Part shown: positions 1 to 7,489 of the stretch, in pieces | Numbering within the stretch: the first letter of the stretch is position 1 | Layout: each line of letters opens with the position of its first letter | NCBI GenBank assembly: GCA_041619575.1 | Contig: JBFKDP010000051.1 | Coordinates: 1-16,671, forward strand | Length of the DNA: 16,671 nt | Reading direction: 5' to 3' | Origin: Litorivivens sp041619575 | Lineage (GTDB): Bacteria > Pseudomonadota > Gammaproteobacteria > Pseudomonadales > Spongiibacteraceae | Notes under the pieces: generated by a model | What the model was told of the DNA's origin: nothing | The model's database searches: none | Seen by the model: only the letters and a program-made list of their open reading frames with translations | Made by a program: the position numbers and the translations under genes

Positions 1-889
1 CGTTAGCATCGGTAACGTGGAAGTACTTCTGGTGCTCTTTCATCGATGAAATCAGCGCTTCGGCCGGCACCACCAAAAAGCGTTCATCGAAAGCGCCAGC
101 CAGTGCCACTGGCCACTCCACCAGCGCAGTCACTTCGTCCAGCAAATCGTCGCTGATGACAGCCTGGCCGCCGAGCGCTGTGCCAGCTGCACTGACTTGC
201 TCGCGCACCATCTCGCGGCGTTTCACAAACCTGGCGACCACATTGCGTTCATTGATTAGCAGACTTACAAAGTCGGCGCCCTGGCTGATGCTCAGCTCGT
301 GATTGGCGTGAAAACGGTGGCCGCGCGTTGTGCCGGTTATGGGAATCCCCATTACGTCGCCCGCGATGGCGTCCGTGCCAAAAACCAGACTGACCCAGTG
401 GACGGGCCGCACAAAATCTGCGCGCGACGCTCCCCAGCGCATGCGCTTGGGGATGGGCAGCGCGGCCAGCGCCTTTTCGACAATGGCGACGAGAATATCG
501 CTAGCTTTGGCACCCGCTTGCTCGTACTGGTAAAAAAGCTTGTCCTGTTTACCATCGTTGGCGACATGATTGTTCAGCTCTGCCAGGGCAATGCCCTGTT
601 TGCTGGCAAAGGCCTCGGCGGCGCGAGTGGGCTTGCCCTCTTTATCAAAGGCCACTTTGGCGGGGGGGCCCCAGGCCTCGATGCGCTGGGCGGGCGCCTG
701 CTCACTCAGCTGGCTGAGCAATAGCGCTAGACGGCGTGGGCTGGCAAAACTTTGTGACGATTCAAAGTGCAGGCCCGCTGACTGCAATTGCGTGCTGACA
801 CTTTGGGTAAAAGCGGCCGAGAGAGAATTCAGCGCCTTGGGCGGCAGTTCTTCGGTACCGATTTCTATCAGTAAATCTCGTTTGCTCAT
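1..889 (-). CDS. glyS: Glycyl-tRNA synthetase beta subunit, N-terminal part (truncated by window edge)
   Basis: This is the start of the beta subunit of the bacterial alpha2beta2 glycyl-tRNA synthetase, which charges tRNA-Gly together with GlyQ; the beta chain supplies tRNA recognition. I translated the minus strand from ATG 889-887 and it stays open to base 1, giving about 296 residues of a protein usually near 690. It opens with LLIEIGTEELPPKAL, the family's hallmark N-terminus. Later come WGPPAKVAF, RADFVRPVHW, TRGHRFHAN and, near the edge, SSMKEHQKYF, all typical of GlyS. The start is set by GGAGG (901-897) seven bases upstream and by the 4-nt ATGA overlap with glyQ, which implies translational coupling and matched subunit synthesis. 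Nothing looks broken; the C-terminal part simply lies outside the window. Confidence 0.96.
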   Translation of the reverse strand, partial: MSKRDLLIEIGTEELPPKALNSLSAAFTQSVSTQLQSAGLHFESSQSFASPRRLALLLSQLSEQAPAQRIEAWGPPAKVAFDKEGKPTRAAEAFASKQGIALAELNNHVANDGKQDKLFYQYEQAGAKASDILVAIVEKALAALPIPKRMRWGASRADFVRPVHWVSLVFGTDAIAGDVMGIPITGTTRGHRFHANHELSISQGADFVSLLINERNVVARFVKRREMVREQVSAAGTALGGQAVISDDLLDEVTALVEWPVALAGAFDERFLVVPAEALISSMKEHQKYFHVTDAN

Positions 890-1839
890 GCCTTGTCCTC
901 CGCTGCCGCCAGTACTTCGTTGCGCAGCGCTTGTGTTGCCAGCGGAAAGCCGAGTGCCAAGCGTGCATCGAAATAGGCCTGGGCCACTGCACGTGCCAGG
1001 GTGCGTACGCGCAGAATAAATCGCTGCCGTTCGGTAACCGAGATGGCGTGGCGCGCATCCAGCAGGTTAAAGGCGTGGGAAGCTTTCATCACCATTTCAT
1101 AGGCCGGCAGCGGCAGCCCTTTATCTATCAGCTGCTGGCTCTGTGCTTCGCAGTGATCGAACTGCTTGAACAATTGCTCGACATCGGCTTCTTCAAAATT
1201 GAAACGCGACATTTCCACTTCGTTCTGGTGGAACACGTCGCCATAGCTCACCACACCTTCCGGGCCGTGGGTCCAGACCAGATCATAGATGCTGTCGACA
1301 CCCTGCAGGTACATGGCGATGCGCTCAAGGCCGTAGGTAATTTCGCCGGTTACCGGATAGCATTCCAGGCCGCCAACCTGCTGAAAGTACGTGAACTGGG
1401 TCACTTCCATGCCGTTCAGCCACACTTCCCAGCCCAGGCCCCAGGCCCCGAGGGTGGGCGATTCCCAGTTGTCCTCAACAAAGCGAATATCGTGGATGGC
1501 CGGATCTATGCCCAGATGGCGCAGGGAGTCGAGGTAAATGTCCTGAATTTCCAGCGGCGAGGGTTTCAGCACAACCTGAAACTGGTAGTAGTGTTGCAGG
1601 CGGTTTGGGTTTTCGCCGTAACGTCCGTCGGTAGGGCGTCGGCAGGGTTGCACGTAGGCCGCGTTCCAGGTCTCGGGGCCGATGGCGCGTAAAAATGTGC
1701 CCGGGTGAAAGGTGCCTGCGCCCACTTCCATATCCAGCGGTTGCAAGAGCACGCAGCCGCGCTCTGCCCAGAAGTGTTGTAGTGCCAGAATCAGCCCCTG
1801 AAATGTACTGATATCGGCCTTGCCTACCGCGTTGCTCAC
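886..1839 (-). CDS. glyQ: Glycyl-tRNA synthetase alpha subunit
   Basis: This is the catalytic (class II aminoacylation core) alpha subunit of heterotetrameric glycyl-tRNA synthetase. Visible family signatures are TFQGLILALQHFWAERGC near the N-terminus, LLQPLDMEVGAGTFHP, YVQPCRRPTDGRYGENPNRL and GWEVWLNGMEVTQFTYFQQ. Starting at GTG 1839-1837 the protein has 317 residues, close to the usual 300-320. An upstream ATG at 1863 would add eight residues. It sits only about ten bases beyond a TATAAT -10 element and has no ribosome binding site, whereas GTG 1839 has AGGTGG seven bases upstream. I therefore prefer the GTG. The gene overlaps glyS by four bases (ATGA) and forms a two-gene operon behind the promoter at 1873-1902. 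Confidence 0.95.
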   Translation of the reverse strand: MSNAVGKADISTFQGLILALQHFWAERGCVLLQPLDMEVGAGTFHPGTFLRAIGPETWNAAYVQPCRRPTDGRYGENPNRLQHYYQFQVVLKPSPLEIQDIYLDSLRHLGIDPAIHDIRFVEDNWESPTLGAWGLGWEVWLNGMEVTQFTYFQQVGGLECYPVTGEITYGLERIAMYLQGVDSIYDLVWTHGPEGVVSYGDVFHQNEVEMSRFNFEEADVEQLFKQFDHCEAQSQQLIDKGLPLPAYEMVMKASHAFNLLDARHAISVTERQRFILRVRTLARAVAQAYFDARLALGFPLATQALRNEVLAAAEDKA

Positions 1840-1872
1840 GTGTCGCCCACCTGTCGCCTGCAAAAGGGCGCA

Positions 1873-1902
1873 ATTATAACGCTAGTCGCGCCCTGTCGCG
1901 AA
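1873..1902 (-). promoter_or_regulatory. Predicted sigma-70 promoter of glyQS
   Basis: On the minus strand a perfect TATAAT (1878-1873) is preceded, 18 bases upstream, by the weak -35 hexamer TTCGCG (1902-1897). Initiation about seven bases downstream would fall near 1866. That leaves a leader of about 27 nt before the GTG start of glyQ and argues against the upstream ATG at 1863. The -10 match is strong and the -35 is poor, so the call rests mainly on the -10 box and its position. Confidence 0.55.
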
Positions 1903-1960
1903 GGTGTTCAGCGTCAACAGCGACGGCATCACAGTTTCAATGGCGGGTTAAAAGGAAAAC

Positions 1961-3826
1961 TCAGCTGATGGAAGTGAGTTGTAGTTGCTGGTATTGGTCT
2001 GCCCACCGGGTAAAGCGGTCGGCGGCAATGGCGGGAGTAAACAGGTAACCCTGGGCCATATCACAGTCGCTGGCGCGGAGCATACGGCGTTGATCCAGTT
2101 GCTCTACCCCTTCGCCGATCACTTCCATGCCCAGTGAGTGGGCCATGCTGATGATCGCGCGAATTAGCGACTGGCTCTCTTCCGAGTGCTGGCAGTCCAT
2201 GATGAAGCTGCGGTCGATTTTCAGTACGTCAAAGGGGTATTGCTTGAGATAACTCAGCGAGGCATAGCCGGTGCCAAAATCGTCAAGCGACAGACGCACG
2301 CCCATGTCTTTGAGCTGGGCCAGGATATTTTTGGTTTCGGTATCGTTGCGCATCAACAAGCGCTCGGTGACTTCGAGCTCCAGGCATTGAGGGGGTAAAT
2401 CGCTTGCCTGCAGCGCCCTTTCAACGGCGGTGAGGATGTGACCCTTTTCAAACTGTTTCGCGCAGACGTTAACGGCAACAATAAAACGCTGTTCGCCAAA
2501 GTCCTGCCACTGCTTGGCCTGCTGGCAGGCCTGGTCCAGAACCCAGTCGCCGATGGGGATGATCAGGCCGGTTTCTTCGGCAATGGGGATAAATTGGTCG
2601 GGCCGCGGGTTCCCCAGTTCGCTGTTGCGCCAGCGCAGCAATGCCTCGGCGCCCACCAAGGTGTTTTTAGCCAGCGAAATGACCGGCTGATAGGCCAGTG
2701 ACAGTTCCTGCCGTTCGATGGCATGGCGCAGATGGGTTTCCAGTGACAGTCGAGTGGTCGCTAGGTTTTCGCCGTCGTGACGGTAGCGGAAGAAGCTGTC
2801 GCCGCCGCGTTCTCGGGCTGAGTACATGGCCGATTCGGCATTGCGCAATAAATCAGCGGCGGTATCGGCGTCATCCGGGAATGTGCTCAGGCCTATGCTC
2901 GCGGTCAGCTTGATTTCCTGGGTGTTGTGTTTGAAGGACTCATCCAGGGATTTTTTGACACCCATGAGCGTTCGTATCGCGTCCTCGTCGCGCTGATTCT
3001 GCAACAAGATCATAAACTTGTCGCCGCCGAGGCAGCCGACGATGTCGCTGCTGGGGATGGCATTGCGCAGGCGGGCTGCTACCTCATTCAAAATTTTATC
3101 GCCTTCATTGTGCCCCAGTGATTCGTTGAGGAGTTTGAAGCGATCGAGGTTAAGAAATATCAGGGTGAACTCAGCTTCCCGTGACTTGGCGGCCAGCACC
3201 GTCTGTTCGAGGCGTTCGATACTGTGAGTGCGGTTTGGCAAGCCCGTTACGGAATCATACTTGGCGTGGGTAAAGCGCCGCTGGGTATACACTTTCTCGT
3301 CATTGATATCGTCGATCAGCGTCAGAATAAACGCCAGTTCGCCCTGCGGGTTAAAGATGGGTCTGCAGGAGGTCACGGTGTGGCGGCCGGCGGGGGGCGC
3401 CTTTTCGAAATAGAGTTCGCCGTGCCATTCTTCGCCGCGGTTAATGCTTTCGCTCACTTCGCCAAAAATGGAGTTGGGTATGCCCAATTCTTTTAACTCA
3501 GCCAGCTTTTGGCCGATAACAGTCGTGCCTGACTGCCCGACCAGTTCGTGGAAATTGCTGTTGGCGTAAGCGACAGTGCCGTCCGCCAGTGTGTAGAGAA
3601 TCGCCTGTGGGCTGCGGTCCAGGCCAAACATCAATTGCTTGAGACGCGCCTTGTAGGTCTCGACGCGTTTGGTGGCGGCAGAGAGGTGTCGGATAAGTAG
3701 TGTCGAACCAATGCCGGTCGCGAAAAACGCAATAAGCGCAGCCGTCAGTGGGTCTGTGAGCCACAGTGCTACCCCACCACAGACCAGTGGTAATCCGATA
3801 ACGATCAGCCACAGTCTAACGCTCAC
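1961..3826 (-). CDS. Membrane-anchored PAS-GGDEF-EAL protein, probable c-di-GMP phosphodiesterase
   Basis: This is an inner-membrane second-messenger protein. Numbered from a TTG at 3847 (seven residues upstream of the start chosen here), it has two transmembrane segments (about 12-30 and 34-52), a PAS domain (about 72-185), a GGDEF domain (about 190-355) and an EAL domain (about 370-615). The EAL part keeps the expected residues: EALLRW (E401), N460, LEVTE, DDFGTGYASL (D522/D523), K543 in LKIDRSFI, the Glu of GEGVE (E579) and Q599. The GGDEF part is degenerate: GGDKF (274-278), CL instead of RL before it, and FLNLDRF where FLDLDRF is usual. No RxxD inhibitory site is present. It should therefore hydrolyse c-di-GMP and not make it, the GGDEF domain perhaps sensing GTP. 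The GTG 3826 start is chosen because AGAGGAGG (3838-3831) lies four bases upstream. It appears to be a single-gene unit. Confidence 0.9.
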   Translation of the reverse strand: MSVRLWLIVIGLPLVCGGVALWLTDPLTAALIAFFATGIGSTLLIRHLSAATKRVETYKARLKQLMFGLDRSPQAILYTLADGTVAYANSNFHELVGQSGTTVIGQKLAELKELGIPNSIFGEVSESINRGEEWHGELYFEKAPPAGRHTVTSCRPIFNPQGELAFILTLIDDINDEKVYTQRRFTHAKYDSVTGLPNRTHSIERLEQTVLAAKSREAEFTLIFLNLDRFKLLNESLGHNEGDKILNEVAARLRNAIPSSDIVGCLGGDKFMILLQNQRDEDAIRTLMGVKKSLDESFKHNTQEIKLTASIGLSTFPDDADTAADLLRNAESAMYSARERGGDSFFRYRHDGENLATTRLSLETHLRHAIERQELSLAYQPVISLAKNTLVGAEALLRWRNSELGNPRPDQFIPIAEETGLIIPIGDWVLDQACQQAKQWQDFGEQRFIVAVNVCAKQFEKGHILTAVERALQASDLPPQCLELEVTERLLMRNDTETKNILAQLKDMGVRLSLDDFGTGYASLSYLKQYPFDVLKIDRSFIMDCQHSEESQSLIRAIISMAHSLGMEVIGEGVEQLDQRRMLRASDCDMAQGYLFTPAIAADRFTRWADQYQQLQLTSIS

Positions 3827-3890
3827 CCTGCCTCCTCTAGTGTGCAATAAATGCTTGCAGCCCGGCGACGCCTGACGTGGCTACCCAAGG

Positions 3891-3899
3891 AGTATAACA
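3891..3899 (-). promoter_or_regulatory. Possible extended -10 promoter of the GGDEF-EAL gene
   Basis: The minus strand carries TGTTATACT, matching the extended -10 form TGnTATAAT at all but one base of the hexamer. It lies about 65 bases upstream of the GTG start at 3826. No good -35 is seen 17 bases further up, which is tolerated for extended -10 promoters. It sits in the 151-bp gap after the methyltransferase gene, so the cyclase/phosphodiesterase gene probably has its own transcript. Confidence 0.35.
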
Positions 3900-3960
3900 G
3901 CCAAAACAAGGACTTAGCTCCAGGCTACATTACAAAATTCTGACAAATATGCGTTAGTGC

Positions 3961-3997
3961 GCAAAAAAACCACAAAATCATTGGGTCTTTTGACCAA
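3961..3997 (-). terminator. Weak candidate terminator after the trkA-trkH-methyltransferase unit
   Basis: In the minus-strand RNA, TTGGTC pairs with GACC-C-AA across an AAAA loop (3997-3981), a six-pair stem with one bulged C that overlaps the last codons and precedes the TGA stop. A T-rich stretch with runs of four and seven T follows (3980-3961). The stem is short and AU-rich at its base, so termination would be inefficient. The position at the end of an operon makes it plausible. Confidence 0.35.
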
Positions 3998-4553
3998 TAT
4001 AGAGGGCTTCGTTGCGATTGCCCAATCTCACATCGCCCAATTGTCCTAATTCGCTGTAATAGCGCAGCTGCAATGGCGCGAACAGCGATAACAACTCATT
4101 GTTCTGTAAGACGAAGTCAGGGTTGCTTGGCCCGGCCAACTTTTCCGCGCAAAAAGTTTGATAAAACAGCAGGCCTGAGGGTTTAAGGGCGCGGGTGATG
4201 GCCAGGCATAGAGGTCGATGCAAATAGCGGCTGACGCAGATGACATCAAACTGCTCAGACCCCAGCCCCTCGGCTTCGAGATCGCGCTGTTCGGTGGTAA
4301 TGGTCAGCCCGTGATGCTTGGCGGCTTGTTCGGACTTGGCCAGCGCAATTGCTGAGATGTCACAGGCTTTGACGCTCAGTCCCTGCGCGGCGAGCAGCAG
4401 AGCGTTGTGGCCCAGCCCGCTGGCGACATCCAAAGCACGGCCCCGTGCGGGCAGCAAGTGCACATGTTTGCGCAGCACCTCGCAGGCGCCGTTGCTGTCC
4501 GCCAGTTCCGCATCCCGGTAGCGCTTATCCCAGTGCTCTTTCGCGCTGGACAT
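3978..4553 (-). CDS. Class I SAM-dependent methyltransferase (TehB/Methyltransf-like), substrate unknown
   Basis: This is a 191-residue Rossmann-fold methyltransferase. SAM-binding motif I is LDVASGLGHN (41-50), an acidic residue ends strand 2 (ACD, D65), motif III is RDLE (D91), and the motif IV region reads DVICVSRYLHRPL (103-115), a YLHRPL signature I associate with small TehB-like methyltransferases. The C-terminal strand residues are GNRNEALYIGQ. The reading frame is open 87 bases further upstream, but that would lie inside trkH. ATG 4553 fits the protein start (MSSAKEHWDKRY), and its A is the last base of the trkH TGA (TGATG). No clear Shine-Dalgarno precedes it, so translation probably depends on re-initiation after trkH. 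The substrate cannot be read from the sequence; a small molecule such as tellurite or a thiol is possible, and a protein or RNA target is not excluded. Confidence 0.85.
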   Translation of the reverse strand: MSSAKEHWDKRYRDAELADSNGACEVLRKHVHLLPARGRALDVASGLGHNALLLAAQGLSVKACDISAIALAKSEQAAKHHGLTITTEQRDLEAEGLGSEQFDVICVSRYLHRPLCLAITRALKPSGLLFYQTFCAEKLAGPSNPDFVLQNNELLSLFAPLQLRYYSELGQLGDVRLGNRNEALYIGQKTQ

Positions 4554-6001
4554 CAGTGTCGCCAGAAGGCCGGTGTAAACAGTACCAGCAGGGTAAAAAT
4601 TTCGAGGCGACCCAGCAACATGGCATAGCACAGAATCCATTTGGCGGGCTGAGTGACGCCGCTGTAGTTGGCGGCGACGTCGCCGAGACCGGGCCCGAGG
4701 TTGTTCAATGTGGCCGCCGTTGCGGAAAAGGCGGTGGGGTAATCCATATTGCAGGCCATCAGCGCCAGTAGTATCAGCAGAAATGAAAACATGTAGACGG
4801 CAAAGAAACTCCAGACGGCGCTCACAACCTTGGCATCGACCCGCTTGCTGCCAACTTTCAGGGGAATGATGGCATTGGGGTGGATCAGTTGCTTGAGCTC
4901 GCGCACACCTTGCTTGGCGATCAGCATAATGCGGACCACCTTGATGCCGCCTGCCGTCGAGCCACCACAGCCGCCCATAAACGACATCAGAACCAGCATG
5001 ATCGGTAAAAACGCAGGCCAGGCGGAAAAGTCCGCCGCGGCGAAACCGGTGGTGGTTGCAATCGAAATGGTGTGAAAGATGCCCAGCAGCAAACTGTTTT
5101 CGGCATCGTAAGTATTGGAATAGCTTAGAAAGGCGACGACAAGGGCGCTGCAGAACAGTACACCCAAGAGGTAGAAGCGGGTTTCCGAGTCGCGCAGGTA
5201 ATGGTAAATGCGCTTGCTGCGCCAGGCAAAAAAGTGGACGCCGAAGTTGATGCCGGCAAGCAGCATAAATACCGAGGCGATAATCAGTACATTGGCGTTG
5301 TCAAAATAACCAAGACTGGCGTCGTGGGTGGAGAAGCCGCCGATGGCAACGGTGGAAAAGGCGTGACAGAGGGCGTCGAAGCCGCTCATACCGGCCAGCC
5401 AGTAGGCCACTGTGCAGGCAATGGTCAGGTAGAGGTAGATCAAGAACAAGGCTTTGGCGGTGCCAGTGATGCGCGGGGTCAGCTTGCTGTCTTTGACCGG
5501 CCCCGGTGTCTCTGCGCGGTAGAGCTGCATACCCCCGATGCCTAGCACGGGCAAAATAGCCACCGCAATAACGATGATACCGATACCGCCCAACCACTGT
5601 AGAAGCTGGCGGTAAAACAATATCGATACCGGCAGTTCATCCAGTCCGGTCAAGACCGTGGCACCCGTGGTGGTCAAGCCCGAGATTGATTCAAATACCG
5701 CGTCACTTAGGGCAACCGGCGTGCTCTCGGCGAGGAAAAAAGGCAGCGAGCCGAAGCAGCCCAGTACGGTCCAGAACAGGGATACGACCAGGAAGCCATC
5801 GCGAATGTTCAGGTCGCTCTGGCTGCGGCGGACAAACAGCCAGGTCAAGGCGCCGCTGGCAAAACACATGACGAAGGACGACAAAAAAGCTTCGGAGGCG
5901 CCGTCGCGGGCAATGATGGAGACAAGTGCGGGCACCAGCATGGTGAGGCTGAACACCATCAGCAGCATGCCGATAATGCGAGCGATGACGGCGAAGTGCA
6001 T
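4553..6001 (-). CDS. trkH: Trk potassium uptake system, membrane subunit TrkH
   Basis: This is the K+-translocating membrane subunit of the Trk system, which works with the cytoplasmic regulator TrkA. It has 482 residues (E. coli TrkH has 483) and many hydrophobic segments consistent with the four-fold M1-P-M2 plan. The four pore-loop filters are visible: TTTGAT (110-115, glycine at 113), VAIGGF (218-223), ATTTGFA (315-321) and NNLGPG (433-438). The glycine-rich gate region GGCGGSTAGGIK (343-354) is present. It begins 11 bases after the trkA stop and its TGA shares one base with the ATG of the following methyltransferase. Having trkH next to trkA differs from E. coli and P. aeruginosa, where the two genes are apart, but makes functional sense. 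Confidence 0.95.
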   Translation of the reverse strand: MHFAVIARIIGMLLMVFSLTMLVPALVSIIARDGASEAFLSSFVMCFASGALTWLFVRRSQSDLNIRDGFLVVSLFWTVLGCFGSLPFFLAESTPVALSDAVFESISGLTTTGATVLTGLDELPVSILFYRQLLQWLGGIGIIVIAVAILPVLGIGGMQLYRAETPGPVKDSKLTPRITGTAKALFLIYLYLTIACTVAYWLAGMSGFDALCHAFSTVAIGGFSTHDASLGYFDNANVLIIASVFMLLAGINFGVHFFAWRSKRIYHYLRDSETRFYLLGVLFCSALVVAFLSYSNTYDAENSLLLGIFHTISIATTTGFAAADFSAWPAFLPIMLVLMSFMGGCGGSTAGGIKVVRIMLIAKQGVRELKQLIHPNAIIPLKVGSKRVDAKVVSAVWSFFAVYMFSFLLILLALMACNMDYPTAFSATAATLNNLGPGLGDVAANYSGVTQPAKWILCYAMLLGRLEIFTLLVLFTPAFWRH

Positions 6002-6012
6002 GGCTGCCCCTG

Positions 6013-7386
6013 CTAGAAGAAAGTGAAACCGACCTGAAACAGGCGTTCCACTTCCTTGATTTTGGTTTTGTCCACCAGGAAGAGCACGAGGTGATCTTCA
6101 GGCTCCACCACAATATGACTGTGGGCGATCATGACCTCGTCGCCGCGAATGATGGCGCCGATGGTCACGCCCTCGGGCAGGTCGATTTCGTCGAGTCTGC
6201 GCCCGACAACCTTGGACGAGCGGTTGTCACCGTGGGCAATGACTTCCAGCGCCTCGGCCGCGCCGCGGCGCAGGGAGTGAACATTGGAAATATCGCCGCG
6301 GCGTACGTGGGCCAGTAGGCTGCCGATGGTGATCTGCTGTGGCGACAGTGCGATATCTATTTCAATGCCTTGTACCAGATCAACATAGGCGGGGTTGGTA
6401 ATCAGGGTGATCACCTTTTTGGCGCCCATGCGTTTGGCCAGCAAGGAGCTCATGATATTGGCCTCGTCGTCGTTGGTCAGAGCGCAGAAGACGTCGATAT
6501 TGTCGATGTTTTCCGAGGCGAGCAATTCGTGATCTGAGGCTTCGCCGTGGAGCACCACGGCTTTGCTCAGTTGTTCAGACAAGGCTCGGCATCGGCCATA
6601 ATTTTGTTCGATGATTTTGACGGAATAGCGGTTTTCAATGGCGCGGGCCAGTCGCTCACCGATATTGCCACCGCCGGCGATCATAATCCGCTTGTAGGCC
6701 TCATCCAGGCGTCGCAGCTCAGACATGACCGGGACGATGTGGTCTTTGGCTGCGAGGAAAAACACCTCGTCACCGGCTTCCACCACGGTGTCACCCTTGG
6801 GCAAAATTGCTTCGCCGCGGCGAAAAATCGCTGCGACGCGGGTGTCGACTTTGGGCATGTGTTTGCGGATTTCCTGCAGTTCCACACCTACCATCGGTCC
6901 GCCGTAGTAGGCTTTCACGGCCACCAGTTGAACTTTGCCGTCGGCAAAATCCAGGACCTGCAATGAGCCAGGATACTGCAGGAGTCGCATGATGTAGCGG
7001 GTGACCAGTTGCTCGGGGCTGATGATGACGTCGATGGGAACCGCGTCATCACTGAACAGATTGTCGTGGCTGAGGTAGGCGCTGGAACGTATGCGGGAGA
7101 TTTTGGTCGGTGTGCGAAACATTGAATAGGCGACCTGACAGGCCACCATATTGATTTCGTCGCTGCTGGTCACCGCAATCAGCATGTCCGCATCATCTGC
7201 GCCGGCTCGGCGCAGCACATCCGGGTGTGAGGCCGCGCCCGTAACGGTGCCGATGTCGAGTTTGTCCTGCAATTGCTGGAGCCGCTCTCCATCCCGGTCT
7301 ACCACCGTGATGTCGTTGTGCTCGCTGGCCAGATTAGCTGCCAGAGTGCCGCCGACCTGCCCCGCCCCCAGTATGATTATCTTCAT
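6013..7386 (-). CDS. trkA: Trk potassium uptake system, NAD-binding regulator TrkA
   Basis: This cytoplasmic gating subunit binds TrkH and senses NAD(H) and nucleotides. It has the duplicated RCK_N-RCK_C layout: first nucleotide-binding loop GAGQVG (7-12) with the strand-2 acid in VVDRD, and a second GGGNIG (238-243) with IIEQ. Length is 457 residues against 458 in E. coli. I chose ATG 7386 because the family begins MKIIILGAGQVG. A TTG at 7395 would add three residues and is better placed behind AAGG (spacing six), so the true start is uncertain by three codons. It is the first gene of trkA-trkH-methyltransferase, with its own promoter at 7418-7446. Confidence 0.95.
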   Translation of the reverse strand: MKIIILGAGQVGGTLAANLASEHNDITVVDRDGERLQQLQDKLDIGTVTGAASHPDVLRRAGADDADMLIAVTSSDEINMVACQVAYSMFRTPTKISRIRSSAYLSHDNLFSDDAVPIDVIISPEQLVTRYIMRLLQYPGSLQVLDFADGKVQLVAVKAYYGGPMVGVELQEIRKHMPKVDTRVAAIFRRGEAILPKGDTVVEAGDEVFFLAAKDHIVPVMSELRRLDEAYKRIMIAGGGNIGERLARAIENRYSVKIIEQNYGRCRALSEQLSKAVVLHGEASDHELLASENIDNIDVFCALTNDDEANIMSSLLAKRMGAKKVITLITNPAYVDLVQGIEIDIALSPQQITIGSLLAHVRRGDISNVHSLRRGAAEALEVIAHGDNRSSKVVGRRLDEIDLPEGVTIGAIIRGDEVMIAHSHIVVEPEDHLVLFLVDKTKIKEVERLFQVGFTFF

Positions 7387-7417
7387 CAGTTGCAAGCACC
7401 GCCTTAAGATACGGGCG

Positions 7418-7446
7418 ATTGTAGGCGCATCGCCTGAGCTTGTTAA
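7418..7446 (-). promoter_or_regulatory. Predicted sigma-70 promoter of trkA-trkH
   Basis: The minus strand reads TTAACA (7446-7441), exactly 17 bases, then TACAAT (7423-7418). Each hexamer matches the consensus at five of six positions and the spacer is ideal. Initiation near 7411 gives a leader of about 25 nt. The 3' end of the spacer, running one base into the -10, holds a short inverted repeat (AGGCG-ATG-CGCCT, 7435-7423) that could be an operator or chance. This is the best-looking promoter in the window. Confidence 0.65.
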
Positions 7447-7453
7447 CCCGTGT

Positions 7454-7480
7454 GCCTGATTATTCAGGCTTTATTTTGTT
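7454..7480 (+). terminator. Plus-strand intrinsic terminator-like hairpin in the rsmB-trkA gap
   Basis: A perfect six-base stem GCCTGA (7454-7459) and TCAGGC (7464-7469) with a TTAT loop is followed on the plus strand by TTTATTTTGTT. This is the form of an intrinsic terminator for rightward transcription, yet both neighbouring genes run leftward. On the minus strand no T tract follows the stem, so it would not be a classical terminator for rsmB, although the hairpin could still mark the rsmB mRNA 3' end. Confidence 0.5.
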
Positions 7481-7489
7481 CGCTGAAGC

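Noticed and set aside
931..1692. A 253-codon open frame on the plus strand opposite glyQ
   Set aside because: It lies entirely antisense to a gene with clear GlyQ motifs, has low-complexity His/Phe/Val-rich composition and no recognisable domain. It is a by-product of codon bias.
1912..1917. TTGACG on the minus strand as the glyQS -35 box
   Set aside because: It is a good -35 match but lies 33 bases from the TATAAT box, far outside the usual 16-18 base spacing.
4554..4640. Upstream extension of the methyltransferase by 29 codons
   Set aside because: The extension would lie inside trkH, adds no family sequence, and the ATG at the TGATG junction gives a normal N-terminus.
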